Shown here one piece after another: positions 10,497-17,519 of a stretch of DNA of 20,833 nucleotides. A program made the position numbers and the translations under genes. The notes under the pieces were generated by a model. That model did no database searches and was not told the origin of the DNA. It saw only the letters and a program-made list of their open reading frames with translations. The stretch is from an uncultured Actinomycetes bacterium. GTDB taxonomy: Bacteria; Actinomycetota; Thermoleophilia; Solirubrobacterales; Solirubrobacteraceae. Location: the NCBI GenBank assembly GCA_937888775.1, contig CALAQT010000111.1, forward strand, positions 1 to 20,833. The letters run 5' to 3'. How positions within the stretch are numbered: position 1 is the stretch's first letter; each line of letters starts with the position of its first letter.

Positions 10497-11669
10497 GTGG
10501 CGTCAGGCGGCGAGCAGCAGCGCAAGCGGGCGTTCGTCGTCGTGCTCGACGCATGCGGAGCTGGAGCGCTACCGGACGCCGCCCAGTACGGGGACGCCGG
10601 CACCAACACGCTCGCGCATCTGTCGCGGCTGTGCGGCGGCCTTGAGCTGCCGACGCTGGCGGCGCTGGGCCTGGGGTCGATCCTGGAGCTGGCGGGGGTG
10701 GCGCCCTCAGCGCACCCCGTGCTCCATGGCCGCCTGCACGCGCTCGGGCCCGGCAAGGACTCCACGGCCGGGCACTGGGAGCTCATGGGTGTGGTCATGA
10801 CCGTGGCGCCCCCTACTTACCCGGAGGGGTTCCCGACCCAGGTGCTGGACACGATCCGCTCCGTCAGCGGACGCGGAGTGCTCTGCAACCGTCCCTACAA
10901 CGGGATCGGCGCGATCGAGGACTACGGCGCGCAGCAGCTGCACAGCGGCGAGCTGATCGTCTACACCAGCCAGGACTCGGTCCTGCAGATCGCCGCCCAC
11001 GTGGACGTCATCGCCCCGGAGCAGCTGTATGAGATCTGCGTGCGGGTGCGCGGCGAGCTGCCTGCCCAGCACGCCGTGGGACGCGTGATCGCACGGCCGT
11101 TTGACGGCGTCGAGGCCCACTTCGAGCGCACCGAGGGCCGCCGCGACTACTCGCTGAAGCCGCCTTCGCAAAGCTACCTGCAGCAGCTCCAGGCAAGGGG
11201 GGTCGCTGTCCACTCGGTGGGCAAGGTCGGCCAGCTGTTCGCCGGGGTCGGCATCGACGTAATGCATCCCGGTGCCACCAACGCTCGTGCGCTTGATGAG
11301 ACGACTGAGCTGATCCGGTCCCAGCCGCACGGACTCGTGTTCACCAACCTCGTCGACACCGATCAGGTCTACGGTCACCGCCACGATGTAGAGGGCTTCG
11401 CCGCGGCCCTGAAGGAGATCGACGCCCGTGTGGGGCTGTGGCTGGGACTGCTGGGACCCGGCGATCTGCTGGTGCTGACTGCCGACCACGGCTGTGACCC
11501 TTCGTCCCCCCGGACCGACCACACCCGCGAGCACGCCCCCCTGCTGGCCAGCTTTGCCGGCCATGGCTCTCGCCGTCACGATGGCCCAATGGCCGACGTC
11601 GGCGCCAGCGTCCTAAAGTGGCTGGCGGGCGCCGAGGCCGCCGAGCTTCCCGGCGCGCCGTTCGTGTAG
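10497..11669 (+). CDS. deoB: Phosphopentomutase
   Basis: 390-aa member of the alkaline phosphatase superfamily. It interconverts (deoxy)ribose 1-phosphate and 5-phosphate, linking nucleoside salvage to the pentose pool. Metal-binding motifs are visible: VVVLDACGAGALPDA near the N-terminus, TNLVDTDQVYGHR in the middle, and TADHGCDPSSPRTDHTREHAPLL at the C-terminal end. The cap domain lies between. The phosphorylation motif reads GKDSTAGHWELMG, with Ser89 where the B. cereus enzyme has catalytic Thr85. Ser is chemically able to take this role. GTG 10497 is preceded by CAGAAT rather than a ribosome binding site, suggesting a leaderless message. The stop is 9 bp before mutM, with the mutM ribosome binding site overlapping the deoB stop. 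Confidence 0.93.
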   Translation: MASGGEQQRKRAFVVVLDACGAGALPDAAQYGDAGTNTLAHLSRLCGGLELPTLAALGLGSILELAGVAPSAHPVLHGRLHALGPGKDSTAGHWELMGVVMTVAPPTYPEGFPTQVLDTIRSVSGRGVLCNRPYNGIGAIEDYGAQQLHSGELIVYTSQDSVLQIAAHVDVIAPEQLYEICVRVRGELPAQHAVGRVIARPFDGVEAHFERTEGRRDYSLKPPSQSYLQQLQARGVAVHSVGKVGQLFAGVGIDVMHPGATNARALDETTELIRSQPHGLVFTNLVDTDQVYGHRHDVEGFAAALKEIDARVGLWLGLLGPGDLLVLTADHGCDPSSPRTDHTREHAPLLASFAGHGSRRHDGPMADVGASVLKWLAGAEAAELPGAPFV

Positions 11670-11672
11670 GAG
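11668..11672 (+). promoter_or_regulatory. Ribosome binding site of mutM inside the deoB stop
   Basis: AGGAG (11668-11672) overlaps the deoB TAG and lies 6 nt before GTG 11679. This fixes the mutM start and couples the two genes. Confidence 0.7.
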
Positions 11673-11678
11673 TCCTCC

Positions 11679-12515
11679 GTGCCCGAGCTGCCAGAAGTCG
11701 AGACGATCCGCCGCCAGCTGGCGCCCCACCTCGAGGGCGCCACGATCATCGAGGTCGAGATCCTCGACCCGCGCTGGACGCGCCCGACGGCCCCCGCCGA
11801 GGTGGAGGACGGCCTGCGGGGAGCGCGCGTGGACGAGGTGGGGCGCCAGGGCAAATACCTCGTCTGGTCGCTCTCCAACGGGCGCTTCCTGCTCGTGCAC
11901 CTGCGGATGACCGGTGCGCTGCTGTTCGATCCCCGGCCCGAGCCGACGCACACCCGGGTCCGGTTTGAGCTCGACGGCGGACATCGTCTCGTCTACGTCG
12001 ATCCGCGGCGGTTCGGGACCGGTCACCTGCTCGACGGCCCAGCGCAGCGCGACGCCTACCTGGCGCAGCGGCTGGGGGTCGAGCCGCTGACGCCCGAGTT
12101 CACCGTCGAGCATCTGCGGCTGATGGCCCGTGGGCGCCGCGCCCCCGTCAAGGCGTTCGTGCTCGATCAGCGCCGGATCGCCGGGGTGGGCAACATCTAC
12201 GCCGACGAGGCCCTGTTTCGCGCGCAGATCCATCCGCTGCGGGCGGCGGGCTCGCTGAGCGGCGTCCAGCTGGGGCGCCTGCACGACGCGATCGAGGAAT
12301 CGCTGCTCGCCGGGATCGAGGCCAAGGGGGCGACGATCGACGACTTCCGTCACGTCGACGGCGCCCGGGGATCGTTTCAGGACCGCTTCCTCGTGCACCG
12401 GCGCGAGGGAGAGCCGTGCCCGCGGTGCGGCCACACGGTGCGCAAGATAGTCGTCGGCGGCCGCGGGACCTACGTCTGTGAGCGCTGTCAGCCCAAGCCC
12501 CGCCGGCGGGCCTGA
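11679..12515 (+). CDS. mutM: Formamidopyrimidine-DNA glycosylase (8-oxoguanine glycosylase/AP lyase)
   Basis: 278-aa bifunctional base-excision enzyme that removes 8-oxoguanine and formamidopyrimidines from DNA. The N-terminus PELPEVETIRRQL gives the catalytic Pro (exposed after Met removal) and Glu. The N-terminal β-sandwich includes VGRQGKYLVWSLSN, with the conserved Lys, and LLVHLRMTGALLF. The H2TH region has VLDQRRIAGVGNIYADEALFRA, and the C-terminal zinc finger is CPRCGHTVRKIVVGGRGTYVCERC. All four Cys are present. The GTG start is set by the AGGAG just upstream. It forms a pair with deoB and converges on grx, leaving only 4 bp between the two stop codons. Confidence 0.96.
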   Translation: MPELPEVETIRRQLAPHLEGATIIEVEILDPRWTRPTAPAEVEDGLRGARVDEVGRQGKYLVWSLSNGRFLLVHLRMTGALLFDPRPEPTHTRVRFELDGGHRLVYVDPRRFGTGHLLDGPAQRDAYLAQRLGVEPLTPEFTVEHLRLMARGRRAPVKAFVLDQRRIAGVGNIYADEALFRAQIHPLRAAGSLSGVQLGRLHDAIEESLLAGIEAKGATIDDFRHVDGARGSFQDRFLVHRREGEPCPRCGHTVRKIVVGGRGTYVCERCQPKPRRRA

Positions 12516-12519
12516 GCGC

Positions 12520-12774
12520 CTAAGCGCCGACGACTTCGCCGAGCTTCCCGGCGCGGTCGGCGGCCAGCAACTCGTCAAAGCCGCCGATCGACTGACCTTC
12601 GATCATGATCTGGGGAAAGGTGATCATCCCGGTCTGGCGCGAGAGCTCCTCGCGGCCGTCCGGGTCCTTTGCCAGATTGATCTCCTCATAGGGAATTCCC
12701 CGGCGGCCGAGCAGGGCCTTGGCGCTCACGCATCGCGAGCAGTGTTCGGTGGTGTAAACGGTTACGGTGCTCAT
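12520..12774 (-). CDS. Small glutaredoxin (Grx/NrdH-like) with CSRC active site
   Basis: 84-aa thioredoxin-fold protein. It begins MSTVTVYTTEHCSRCVSAKALL; the redox pair C12-S-R-C15 is at the start of helix 1 in place of the common CPYC. The cis-Pro loop TFPQIMIEG (52-60) and the C-terminal IGGFDELLA (63-71) are typical of glutaredoxin 3-like proteins. It would reduce disulfides, with mycothiol or thioredoxin reductase as possible donors in this lineage; the CSRC motif does not decide between them. It overlaps no gene, converges on mutM and diverges from recO. A strong -10 (TATACT) sits only a few bases before the ATG. Confidence 0.88.
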   Translation of the reverse strand: MSTVTVYTTEHCSRCVSAKALLGRRGIPYEEINLAKDPDGREELSRQTGMITFPQIMIEGQSIGGFDELLAADRAGKLGEVVGA

Positions 12775-12784
12775 AACTTCAGAA

Positions 12785-12790
12785 AGTATA
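12785..12790 (-). promoter_or_regulatory. -10 element of grx, leaderless
   Basis: On the minus strand TATACT (5/6 to TATAAT) covers 12790 to 12785. The ATG begins at 12774, so the transcript would start within about 5 nt of the start codon. No Shine-Dalgarno is present. No clear -35 is seen. The rest of the 96-bp grx/recO gap holds a 14-bp palindrome CCCGCGGCCGCGGG (12822-12835) and a doubled GGCCGGT. Confidence 0.5.
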
Positions 12791-12870
12791 GCGCGGCGTG
12801 GCCGGTTGCGGCCGGTCGGCGCCCGCGGCCGCGGGGGGGCCGCGATGCTAGTGCAGCGGCGGTGGGGCGC

Positions 12871-13599
12871 ATGGCCGGCACGCTGAAGACCGAGGCGATC
12901 GTGCTGCGCTCGATCCGCTACGGCGAGGCCGACCGGATCCTGCACCTGTACACGCCGCACCGCGGCCGGCTGAGCGCGATCGCCAAGGGCGCCCGCCGCT
13001 CCAAGAGTCGCTTCGGCGCGCGCCTGGAGCCGTTCTTCCATGTTCGCGCGGTGCTGCACGAGGGGCGCAGCGACCTGCTCACGGTGACCAGCGTCGACAC
13101 GGTTGCCACGCACGGCGGTCTGCGTGACCACGCCGCGTCGCTGGATGCGGCCGCCCGCGCCTGCGACGCCGTCACCCGGCTGTTTGAGACCACTGACCCG
13201 CATCCGGAGGTGTTCGCCCTGCTCGCCAACGAGCTGGCGCTGCTGCAATCAGACGTGGCTCACGCGCGGCCGGGCAACGGCCTGGCCTTTCGCCTGAAGC
13301 TGCTGCTGGCGGCCGGGATCGTGCCCCAGCTGGCGGCCTGCACGCTGTGCGGCGAGACCGAGCACCTGGGCGGGTTCTCCGGCGCGGCGGGTGGGGTGGT
13401 GTGCAATGCGTGCGAAGCGGCCGCCTTCGGTCTGGACGAGGAGTCCTATCGCTTCCTGGTCGGCGCGCTCGGGCGGCCCCTGGCCGAGGCGCCCGACGCC
13501 TCCGATCGAGCGCTGCGTCAGGTGGAGCGCGCGATCGGCGAGATCTCGGAGCACCACGCTCACGTGCGACTGCGCCCACTGCTAAGGGTCCGCGACTGA
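12871..13599 (+). CDS. recO: DNA repair protein RecO
   Basis: 242-aa recombination mediator that helps load RecA on SSB-coated DNA with RecR/RecF. The N-terminal OB-fold shows TEAIVLRSIRYGEADRILHLYTPHRGRLSAIAKGARR-like sequence (residues 7-43). The α-helical C-terminal part carries a four-Cys zinc site, CTLCGETEHLG and VVCNACEAA. ATG 12871 starts at the family's usual position; GTG 12862 is three codons upstream in frame and equally possible. A frame running further upstream through mutM and grx is not RecO-like. The stop codon lies in the loop of a 14-bp hairpin. Confidence 0.93.
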   Translation: MAGTLKTEAIVLRSIRYGEADRILHLYTPHRGRLSAIAKGARRSKSRFGARLEPFFHVRAVLHEGRSDLLTVTSVDTVATHGGLRDHAASLDAAARACDAVTRLFETTDPHPEVFALLANELALLQSDVAHARPGNGLAFRLKLLLAAGIVPQLAACTLCGETEHLGGFSGAAGGVVCNACEAAAFGLDEESYRFLVGALGRPLAEAPDASDRALRQVERAIGEISEHHAHVRLRPLLRVRD

Positions 13600-13614
13600 A
13601 TCGCGGACCTTAGC
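13581..13614 (+). terminator. Strong hairpin overlapping the recO stop
   Basis: The left arm 13581-13595 (GCTAAGGGTCCGCGA) and the right arm 13601-13614 (TCGCGGACCTTAGC) pair over 14 bp with a single bulged G. The 5-nt loop contains the recO TGA. It is the best terminator-like structure in the window, and it lacks a U-tract (GGGGGT follows). Confidence 0.6.
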
Positions 13615-13727
13615 GGGGGTAGGGCGCGCGGTCACCGTCAGGTCCGGTGTTGACGTTCGACAGCGCGTGGCGCGGAGCGTCGACGGCCGCCGGCAGCGCG
13701 TCAGTGACGTCACGAATTCGCCACAAG

Positions 13728-13758
13728 CCGCGTCGCCGACCCGACGCGGTGTCAGAAT
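13728..13758 (+). promoter_or_regulatory. Inverted repeat and -10-like CAGAAT before dgt
   Basis: CCGCGTCG (13728-13735) and CGACGCGG (13742-13749) are perfect 8-bp arms around 6 nt. Then follows CAGAAT (13753-13758), ending 7 nt before ATG 13766. This looks like a promoter with a possible operator and a leaderless start. A separate 10-bp palindrome GTGACGTCAC lies at 13704-13713. Confidence 0.35.
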
Positions 13759-13765
13759 CGAAGGC

Positions 13766-14821
13766 ATGAGCGATCAGGTCATCGCGCCGACCCACGAGCA
13801 TCCGGACGGTCCGGTGGCGCGCGCGTTCGCGCAGCGGATCCAGGAGCGCGAGCAATCGGCGCTCTCACCGCTGGCCACGCGCTCCTATCCGGCCCGCCGA
13901 GCGCGGCCCGAACCCGATTGCGGCCTGCGCACGCCGTTTCAGCGCGACCGCGACCGGATCGTCCACAGCAAGGCGTTTCGCCGCCTCAAGCACAAGACCC
14001 AGGTATTCGTCTCGCCGCGCGGCGATCACTACCGCACGCGGCTGACGCACACGCTCGAGGTCACCCAGGTGTCGCGGACGGTCGCCCGGGCGCTGGAGCT
14101 CAACGAGGATCTGGTCGAGGCGATCGGCCTCGGCCACGATCTCGGCCATCCGCCGTTCGGCCACATCGGCGAGGATGCGCTTGACCGCTGCCTGCAGGAG
14201 CGCTTCGGGTCGGCGTTTCGCCACCACGAGCACTCGCTGCGCGTCGTGGACACGCTCGAGCGCGATGGGCTGGGGCTCAACCTGACGATGGCGGTGCGCG
14301 ACGGGATCGTCAGCCACTCCGGTCGCGCCGAGCAACCGGCGACGCTGGAGGGCAAGATCGTCCGCCTGATGGATCGCGTCGCCTACATCAATCACGACAT
14401 CGACGACGCCGTCCGAGCCGGCGTGATCACCACCACCGACCTCCCCGGCGACCCGATCGCGATCCTGGGGGACACCGGTCCTCGGCGGATCGACATGCTC
14501 GTGCACGACCTCGTGGAGCACTCGCGGGCGGCCGGGGACATCGTCCAGGGCGTCGAGATCGGCGCGGCGATGTACGCCCTGCGCGCGTTCATGTTCGAGC
14601 GCGTCTACATGGGCCCCGAGGCGACGCGCGAGCATGCGAAGATCGGTCTTGTCGTGAGCACCCTGTTTGACCACTACTGCGCCCACCCCGAGGAGATCCC
14701 GGCCTCGATCCCGCCCGGCGATCTGTCCCGGCGGGTCACCGACTACCTCGCGGGGATGACCGATCGCTACTGCATCGCGGCGTTTGTAACGCTGAGCGTT
14801 CCGGTCGCGTTCGCGCCGTGA
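13766..14821 (+). CDS. dgt: Deoxyguanosinetriphosphate triphosphohydrolase-like protein (HD domain dNTPase)
   Basis: 351-aa HD-superfamily dNTP triphosphohydrolase, which splits dNTPs into deoxynucleoside and tripolyphosphate and so trims the dNTP pool. Visible motifs are RTPFQRDRDRIVHSKAFRRLKHKTQVF (residues 55-81 region), the HD metal site H95 (TRLTHTLEV) with H124-D125 (GLGHDLGHPPFGHIGE), and the later conserved KIVRLMDRVAYINHDIDDA. ATG 13766 is chosen because the sequence resembles actinobacterial Dgt from about residue 25 onward. The open frame continues upstream to 13667 through the hairpin region, which I do not believe is coding. GAAGG lies too close to the ATG to be a normal ribosome binding site. 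The stop overlaps the dnaG GTG by 4 bp. Confidence 0.92.
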   Translation: MSDQVIAPTHEHPDGPVARAFAQRIQEREQSALSPLATRSYPARRARPEPDCGLRTPFQRDRDRIVHSKAFRRLKHKTQVFVSPRGDHYRTRLTHTLEVTQVSRTVARALELNEDLVEAIGLGHDLGHPPFGHIGEDALDRCLQERFGSAFRHHEHSLRVVDTLERDGLGLNLTMAVRDGIVSHSGRAEQPATLEGKIVRLMDRVAYINHDIDDAVRAGVITTTDLPGDPIAILGDTGPRRIDMLVHDLVEHSRAAGDIVQGVEIGAAMYALRAFMFERVYMGPEATREHAKIGLVVSTLFDHYCAHPEEIPASIPPGDLSRRVTDYLAGMTDRYCIAAFVTLSVPVAFAP

Positions 14822-16620
14822 CGCGCTACACGGCCGACTCGCGCGACCGCGTCTTGGACGCCGTCGACATGATTGCGCTGGTCTCCACGCGGACCGACCT
14901 GCGCCGCGCCGGGGTCAACAGCTACTTCGGCATCTGCCCGTTTCATGAGGAGCGCACCGGCTCGTTTCACGTCAGCCCGGAGGAGAAGCTCTACCACTGC
15001 TTCGGCTGTCAGGTCTCCGGCAATCCGTTCGATTTCGTGATCGAGACCGAGGGGCTGGACTTCAAGGGCGCGCTGGAAACGCTCGCCGACCGCTTTGGGG
15101 TCAAGCTCGAGACCGAGGCCGAGGACCCCGCGGCCGCCACCCGGCGCGAACGGCGCGAACGGCTGCACAAGCTGCTGGGACGGGCGGCGACCTACTATGC
15201 ACGCTATCTGTGGGATGCGCGGGAGGCCCAGGACGCCCGCGGCTATCTGCTCGGGCGCGGCCTGGAGGAGAAGACGCTGCGCGAGTTCCGGGTCGGCTAT
15301 GCCCCCAGCGCCTGGGACCGGATCCTGAGCGCCTCCCGCCGGGCCGGCTACAGCGACGAGGAGCTGCTGGCGGTCGGCCTGGCGCAGCGCTCGAAGACCA
15401 GGCCGGGGCAGATCTACGATCGCTTCCGCGAGCGGATCATGTTCCCGGCGATCGATGCGCGCGGGCGCGTGCACGGCTTCGGCGCGCGGCGGATGCGCGA
15501 GAACCAGGGTGGGGCCAAGTACCTCAACACCTCAGACGGCGAGCTATACCACAAGCGCGAGGTGCTGTTCGGGATCGACCTGGCGCGCACGGCGGCGGCG
15601 CGCTCGGGGCGGATGATCCTGGTCGAGGGCTACACCGACGTGCTGGCGCTGCACCAGGCCGGGCTGCGAAACGCGGTCGGGATCATGGGCACCGCCGTGA
15701 CCGAGGAGCAGGTCCGCGAGCTCGAGCGGATCGTCGGCGTGCTGGAGCTGTGCCTCGACGCCGATCGAGCCGGGCAGGAGGCGATGCTGCGCGCCTCACG
15801 GCTGGCGGCGACGAGCAAGCTCGAGCTGCGCGTCGTGCCGCTGCCCGATGGCACCGACCCCGCCGAGCTGGTCGAGCGCGAGGGGCCCGACGCGCTGCGC
15901 GAACGGGTGCAGAGCTCGGTCCCGTTCGCCGCCTTCAACGTCGACCGGATCCTCCAGCGCAGCGACACCCGCAGCGCCGAGGGCAAGGACCGGGCGCTGG
16001 CCGAGCTGGCGCCGGTGCTCGACGAGCTCGCGCCCAGCGTGCTGCGCGACGAGCTGATGCGGCGCGTCGCCGGCCGCCTCGAGCTCGCCGAGGGCCGGCT
16101 GGTGGCCTTGTTGGCCGGCGATCTGGCGCCCGCGCCGCCGCGCGACCAGACGCCCAACGCGGCCGACTCCAACCCGCCGCCGACGGCCGGCTCGGGTCTG
16201 GTCAACCACCAGACCCGCGCCGAGCGGACGTTTCTGGCGCTGTGCATCGCGATGCCCGAGCTGGGGGCACGGATGCTGGCCGAGATCGACCCCGAGGCCC
16301 TGCTGACCAGCGGCATGTTGCGTCGAGCCGCGGCGCATCTGCGCGATCGGACCGCCTCGCCGCTCGCCGACCTCCCGCCCGACGACGAGCCTCTGGCCCG
16401 GACGATCGCCGAGCTGGTCACGCTGGCCGGCCGGGCGATCGATCAGGGGCCCGAGCGCCTCGAGCACGTCCGCCTGCTACTCGAGCGAGACCGGCTGAGC
16501 CGCGCGATCATCCGGGCCCGCGCCGACGGCGCATCGGGTATCAGCGAGCTGGCGCGCGAGCGCGAGACCGTGCAGGAGGCGATCCACGGAGTGGTGGCGC
16601 GCCTGGAAACGGCGGTCTGA
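14818..16620 (+). CDS. dnaG: DNA primase
   Basis: 600-aa bacterial primase that synthesises RNA primers at the replication fork. The N-terminal CHC2 zinc-binding domain has C40, H43, C61 and C64 (CPFH...YHCFGC). The catalytic core follows, with the conserved RERIMFPAIDARGRVHGFGARR and KYLNTSDGELYHKREVLFG. The TOPRIM domain has E270 in LVEGYTDVLALHQAG and the acidic LCLDADRAGQEAMLRA. From about residue 460 on, an α-helical part (RAERTFLALCIAMPELGARML) is the DnaB helicase-binding domain. The GTG start overlaps dgt as GTGA, and dgt-dnaG pairing is common in actinobacteria. Length is normal. Confidence 0.96.
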   Translation: MTRYTADSRDRVLDAVDMIALVSTRTDLRRAGVNSYFGICPFHEERTGSFHVSPEEKLYHCFGCQVSGNPFDFVIETEGLDFKGALETLADRFGVKLETEAEDPAAATRRERRERLHKLLGRAATYYARYLWDAREAQDARGYLLGRGLEEKTLREFRVGYAPSAWDRILSASRRAGYSDEELLAVGLAQRSKTRPGQIYDRFRERIMFPAIDARGRVHGFGARRMRENQGGAKYLNTSDGELYHKREVLFGIDLARTAAARSGRMILVEGYTDVLALHQAGLRNAVGIMGTAVTEEQVRELERIVGVLELCLDADRAGQEAMLRASRLAATSKLELRVVPLPDGTDPAELVEREGPDALRERVQSSVPFAAFNVDRILQRSDTRSAEGKDRALAELAPVLDELAPSVLRDELMRRVAGRLELAEGRLVALLAGDLAPAPPRDQTPNAADSNPPPTAGSGLVNHQTRAERTFLALCIAMPELGARMLAEIDPEALLTSGMLRRAAAHLRDRTASPLADLPPDDEPLARTIAELVTLAGRAIDQGPERLEHVRLLLERDRLSRAIIRARADGASGISELARERETVQEAIHGVVARLETAV

Positions 16621-16647
16621 GCGGCGCTTTTCCGTCTGTCCCGCGTA

Positions 16648-16661
16648 GGAACATATGTTCG
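16648..16661 (+). promoter_or_regulatory. Candidate LexA (SOS) box
   Basis: GGAACATATGTTCG contains the 12-bp perfect palindrome GAACATATGTTC (16649-16660). It matches the Gram-positive/actinobacterial SOS consensus CGAAC-N4-GTTCG at 13 of 14 positions, including the R-N-R-Y centre. It lies 29 bp before the HTH-HNH start, and TATGTT within it could be the -10. A LexA dimer there would block initiation. I see no second GAAC-N4-GTTC in the intergenic regions of the window. Confidence 0.6.
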
Positions 16662-16688
16662 ATCAGGAGACAGTCGGGGAGATCGGAC

Positions 16689-17147
16689 ATGGACAGGGGA
16701 TCACTGGAGCTGCTGCTCGGCCAGGGACTGAGCATCGAGAAGATCGCCGAGCGGTTCGGCAAGCACCCGTCGACGGTGTCCTACTGGCTGGCGAAGCACG
16801 GCCTGAAGGCCGTCAACCGCGAGAAGCACGCGGCGAGGGGCGGAATCGAGCGCGAGCGCCTGGAGGCGCTCGTGGAGGCGGGGATGACCATCGCCCAGAT
16901 CGCGCGGGAGTGTGGTGTGAGCAACGCTACCGTTCGTCACTGGCTGGGCAGGCACGGGTTGCGCACGCGCAATGCGAGCAACGTGAGCGCCGGGAGAGGC
17001 GTCCGTGCCGCCAAGGAGGCCGGTCTGCTGACGGCGCGCATGTCGTGTGCGCGCCATGGCGAGGCTGAGTTCGTTCTTGAGGACGCGGTTATTACCGGTG
17101 CAAGCGCTGCCGGTCCGAGACGATCTTGCGAAGGCGCCGCAAGGTGA
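16689..17147 (+). CDS. HTH-HNH protein, N-terminal part up to a frameshift
   Basis: This is the N-terminal part of a two-HTH plus HNH protein common in actinobacteria, whose function I do not know. ATG 16689 has a strong GGGGAG (16676-16681) at 7 nt. Residues 13-41 (GLSIEKIAERFGKHPSTVSYWLAKHGL) and 65-93 (GMTIAQIARECGVSNATVRHWLGRHGL) are two related helix-turn-helix units that probably arose by duplication. The conserved RHGEAEFVLEDA ends at residue 133. After that the frame is wrong and runs 19 unrelated codons to TGA 17145. Switching frame at 17087 restores GYYRCKRCRSE and leads into the HNH part. A single missing G near 17087-17088 explains this, and the repaired protein would have about 232 aa. 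An SOS box precedes it. Confidence 0.75.
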   Translation: MDRGSLELLLGQGLSIEKIAERFGKHPSTVSYWLAKHGLKAVNREKHAARGGIERERLEALVEAGMTIAQIARECGVSNATVRHWLGRHGLRTRNASNVSAGRGVRAAKEAGLLTARMSCARHGEAEFVLEDAVITGASAAGPRRSCEGAAR

Positions 17148-17386
17148 AGGCGATACTCGTGCTCGAAGCCGGGGGACGGTGCTGTGTCTGCGGCTATGAC
17201 CGACACCCGGCCGCGTTGCAGTTCCATCACCTCGACCCTTCGGTGAAGGTGCTGCCGGTGAGCACAGCGAGTGCCAACGGCTCGTCGCTGGATGCGTTGC
17301 GCGCGGAGGCGAAGAAGTGCGTGCTCCTGTGCTCAAATTGTCATGCTGAAGTCGAGAGCGGGATCACGACGGTGCCGCTAGAGTAA
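17126..17386 (+). CDS. HTH-HNH protein, C-terminal HNH part (frameshifted from the upstream frame)
   Basis: The coding frame really extends back to 17087, where it encodes YYRCKRCRSETILRRRRK, a zinc-ribbon-like pair of Cys. It continues with EAGGRCCVCGYDRHPAALQFHHLDP and CVLLCSNCHAEVESG, an HNH/ββα-metal fold with CxxC zinc ligands and the HH..D core. Such domains usually nick or cut DNA. As the sequence stands, translation could start at TTG 17126 or at GTG 17144, which overlaps the upstream TGA as GTGA; neither would include the first Cys pair. It is most likely one gene with 16689-17147, broken by a one-base deletion or a sequencing error. TAA 17384-17386 lies 29 bp before tRNA-Asn. Confidence 0.7.
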   Translation: MRRRRKVKAILVLEAGGRCCVCGYDRHPAALQFHHLDPSVKVLPVSTASANGSSLDALRAEAKKCVLLCSNCHAEVESGITTVPLE

Positions 17387-17415
17387 TCGCGACTTCCACA
17401 TCCGATACACCATAA

Positions 17416-17488
17416 TCCGGGGTAACTCAATTGGCAGAGTGTTCGGCTGTTAACCGAAATGTTGTGGGTTCGAGTCCCACCCCCGGAG
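17416..17488 (+). tRNA. tRNA-Asn (anticodon GTT)
   Basis: A complete cloverleaf of 73 nt. The acceptor stem TCCGGGG (17416-17422) pairs with CCCCGGA (17481-17487), discriminator G. The D arm is ACTC/GAGT. The anticodon stem TTCGG/CCGAA carries loop CTGTTAA, with GTT at 17449-17451. The T arm is GTGGG/CCCAC with loop TTCGAGT. CCA is not encoded (CTA follows). CATAAT (17411-17416) overlaps the 5' end and is too close to be its -10. Confidence 0.96.
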
Positions 17489-17519
17489 CTACCCTCCGCC
17501 GGGACCAGCGCGCATCACA

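Noticed and set aside
15210..16688. Open plus-strand frame inside dnaG that continues into the HTH gene
   Set aside because: It is Arg/Ala/Gly-rich shadow coding of dnaG. Only the part from ATG 16689 onward is protein-like.
17416..17488. tRNA-Asn as an attachment site of an integrated element
   Set aside because: No repeat of the tRNA 3' end and no integrase gene downstream in the window; XerD upstream is the housekeeping type.
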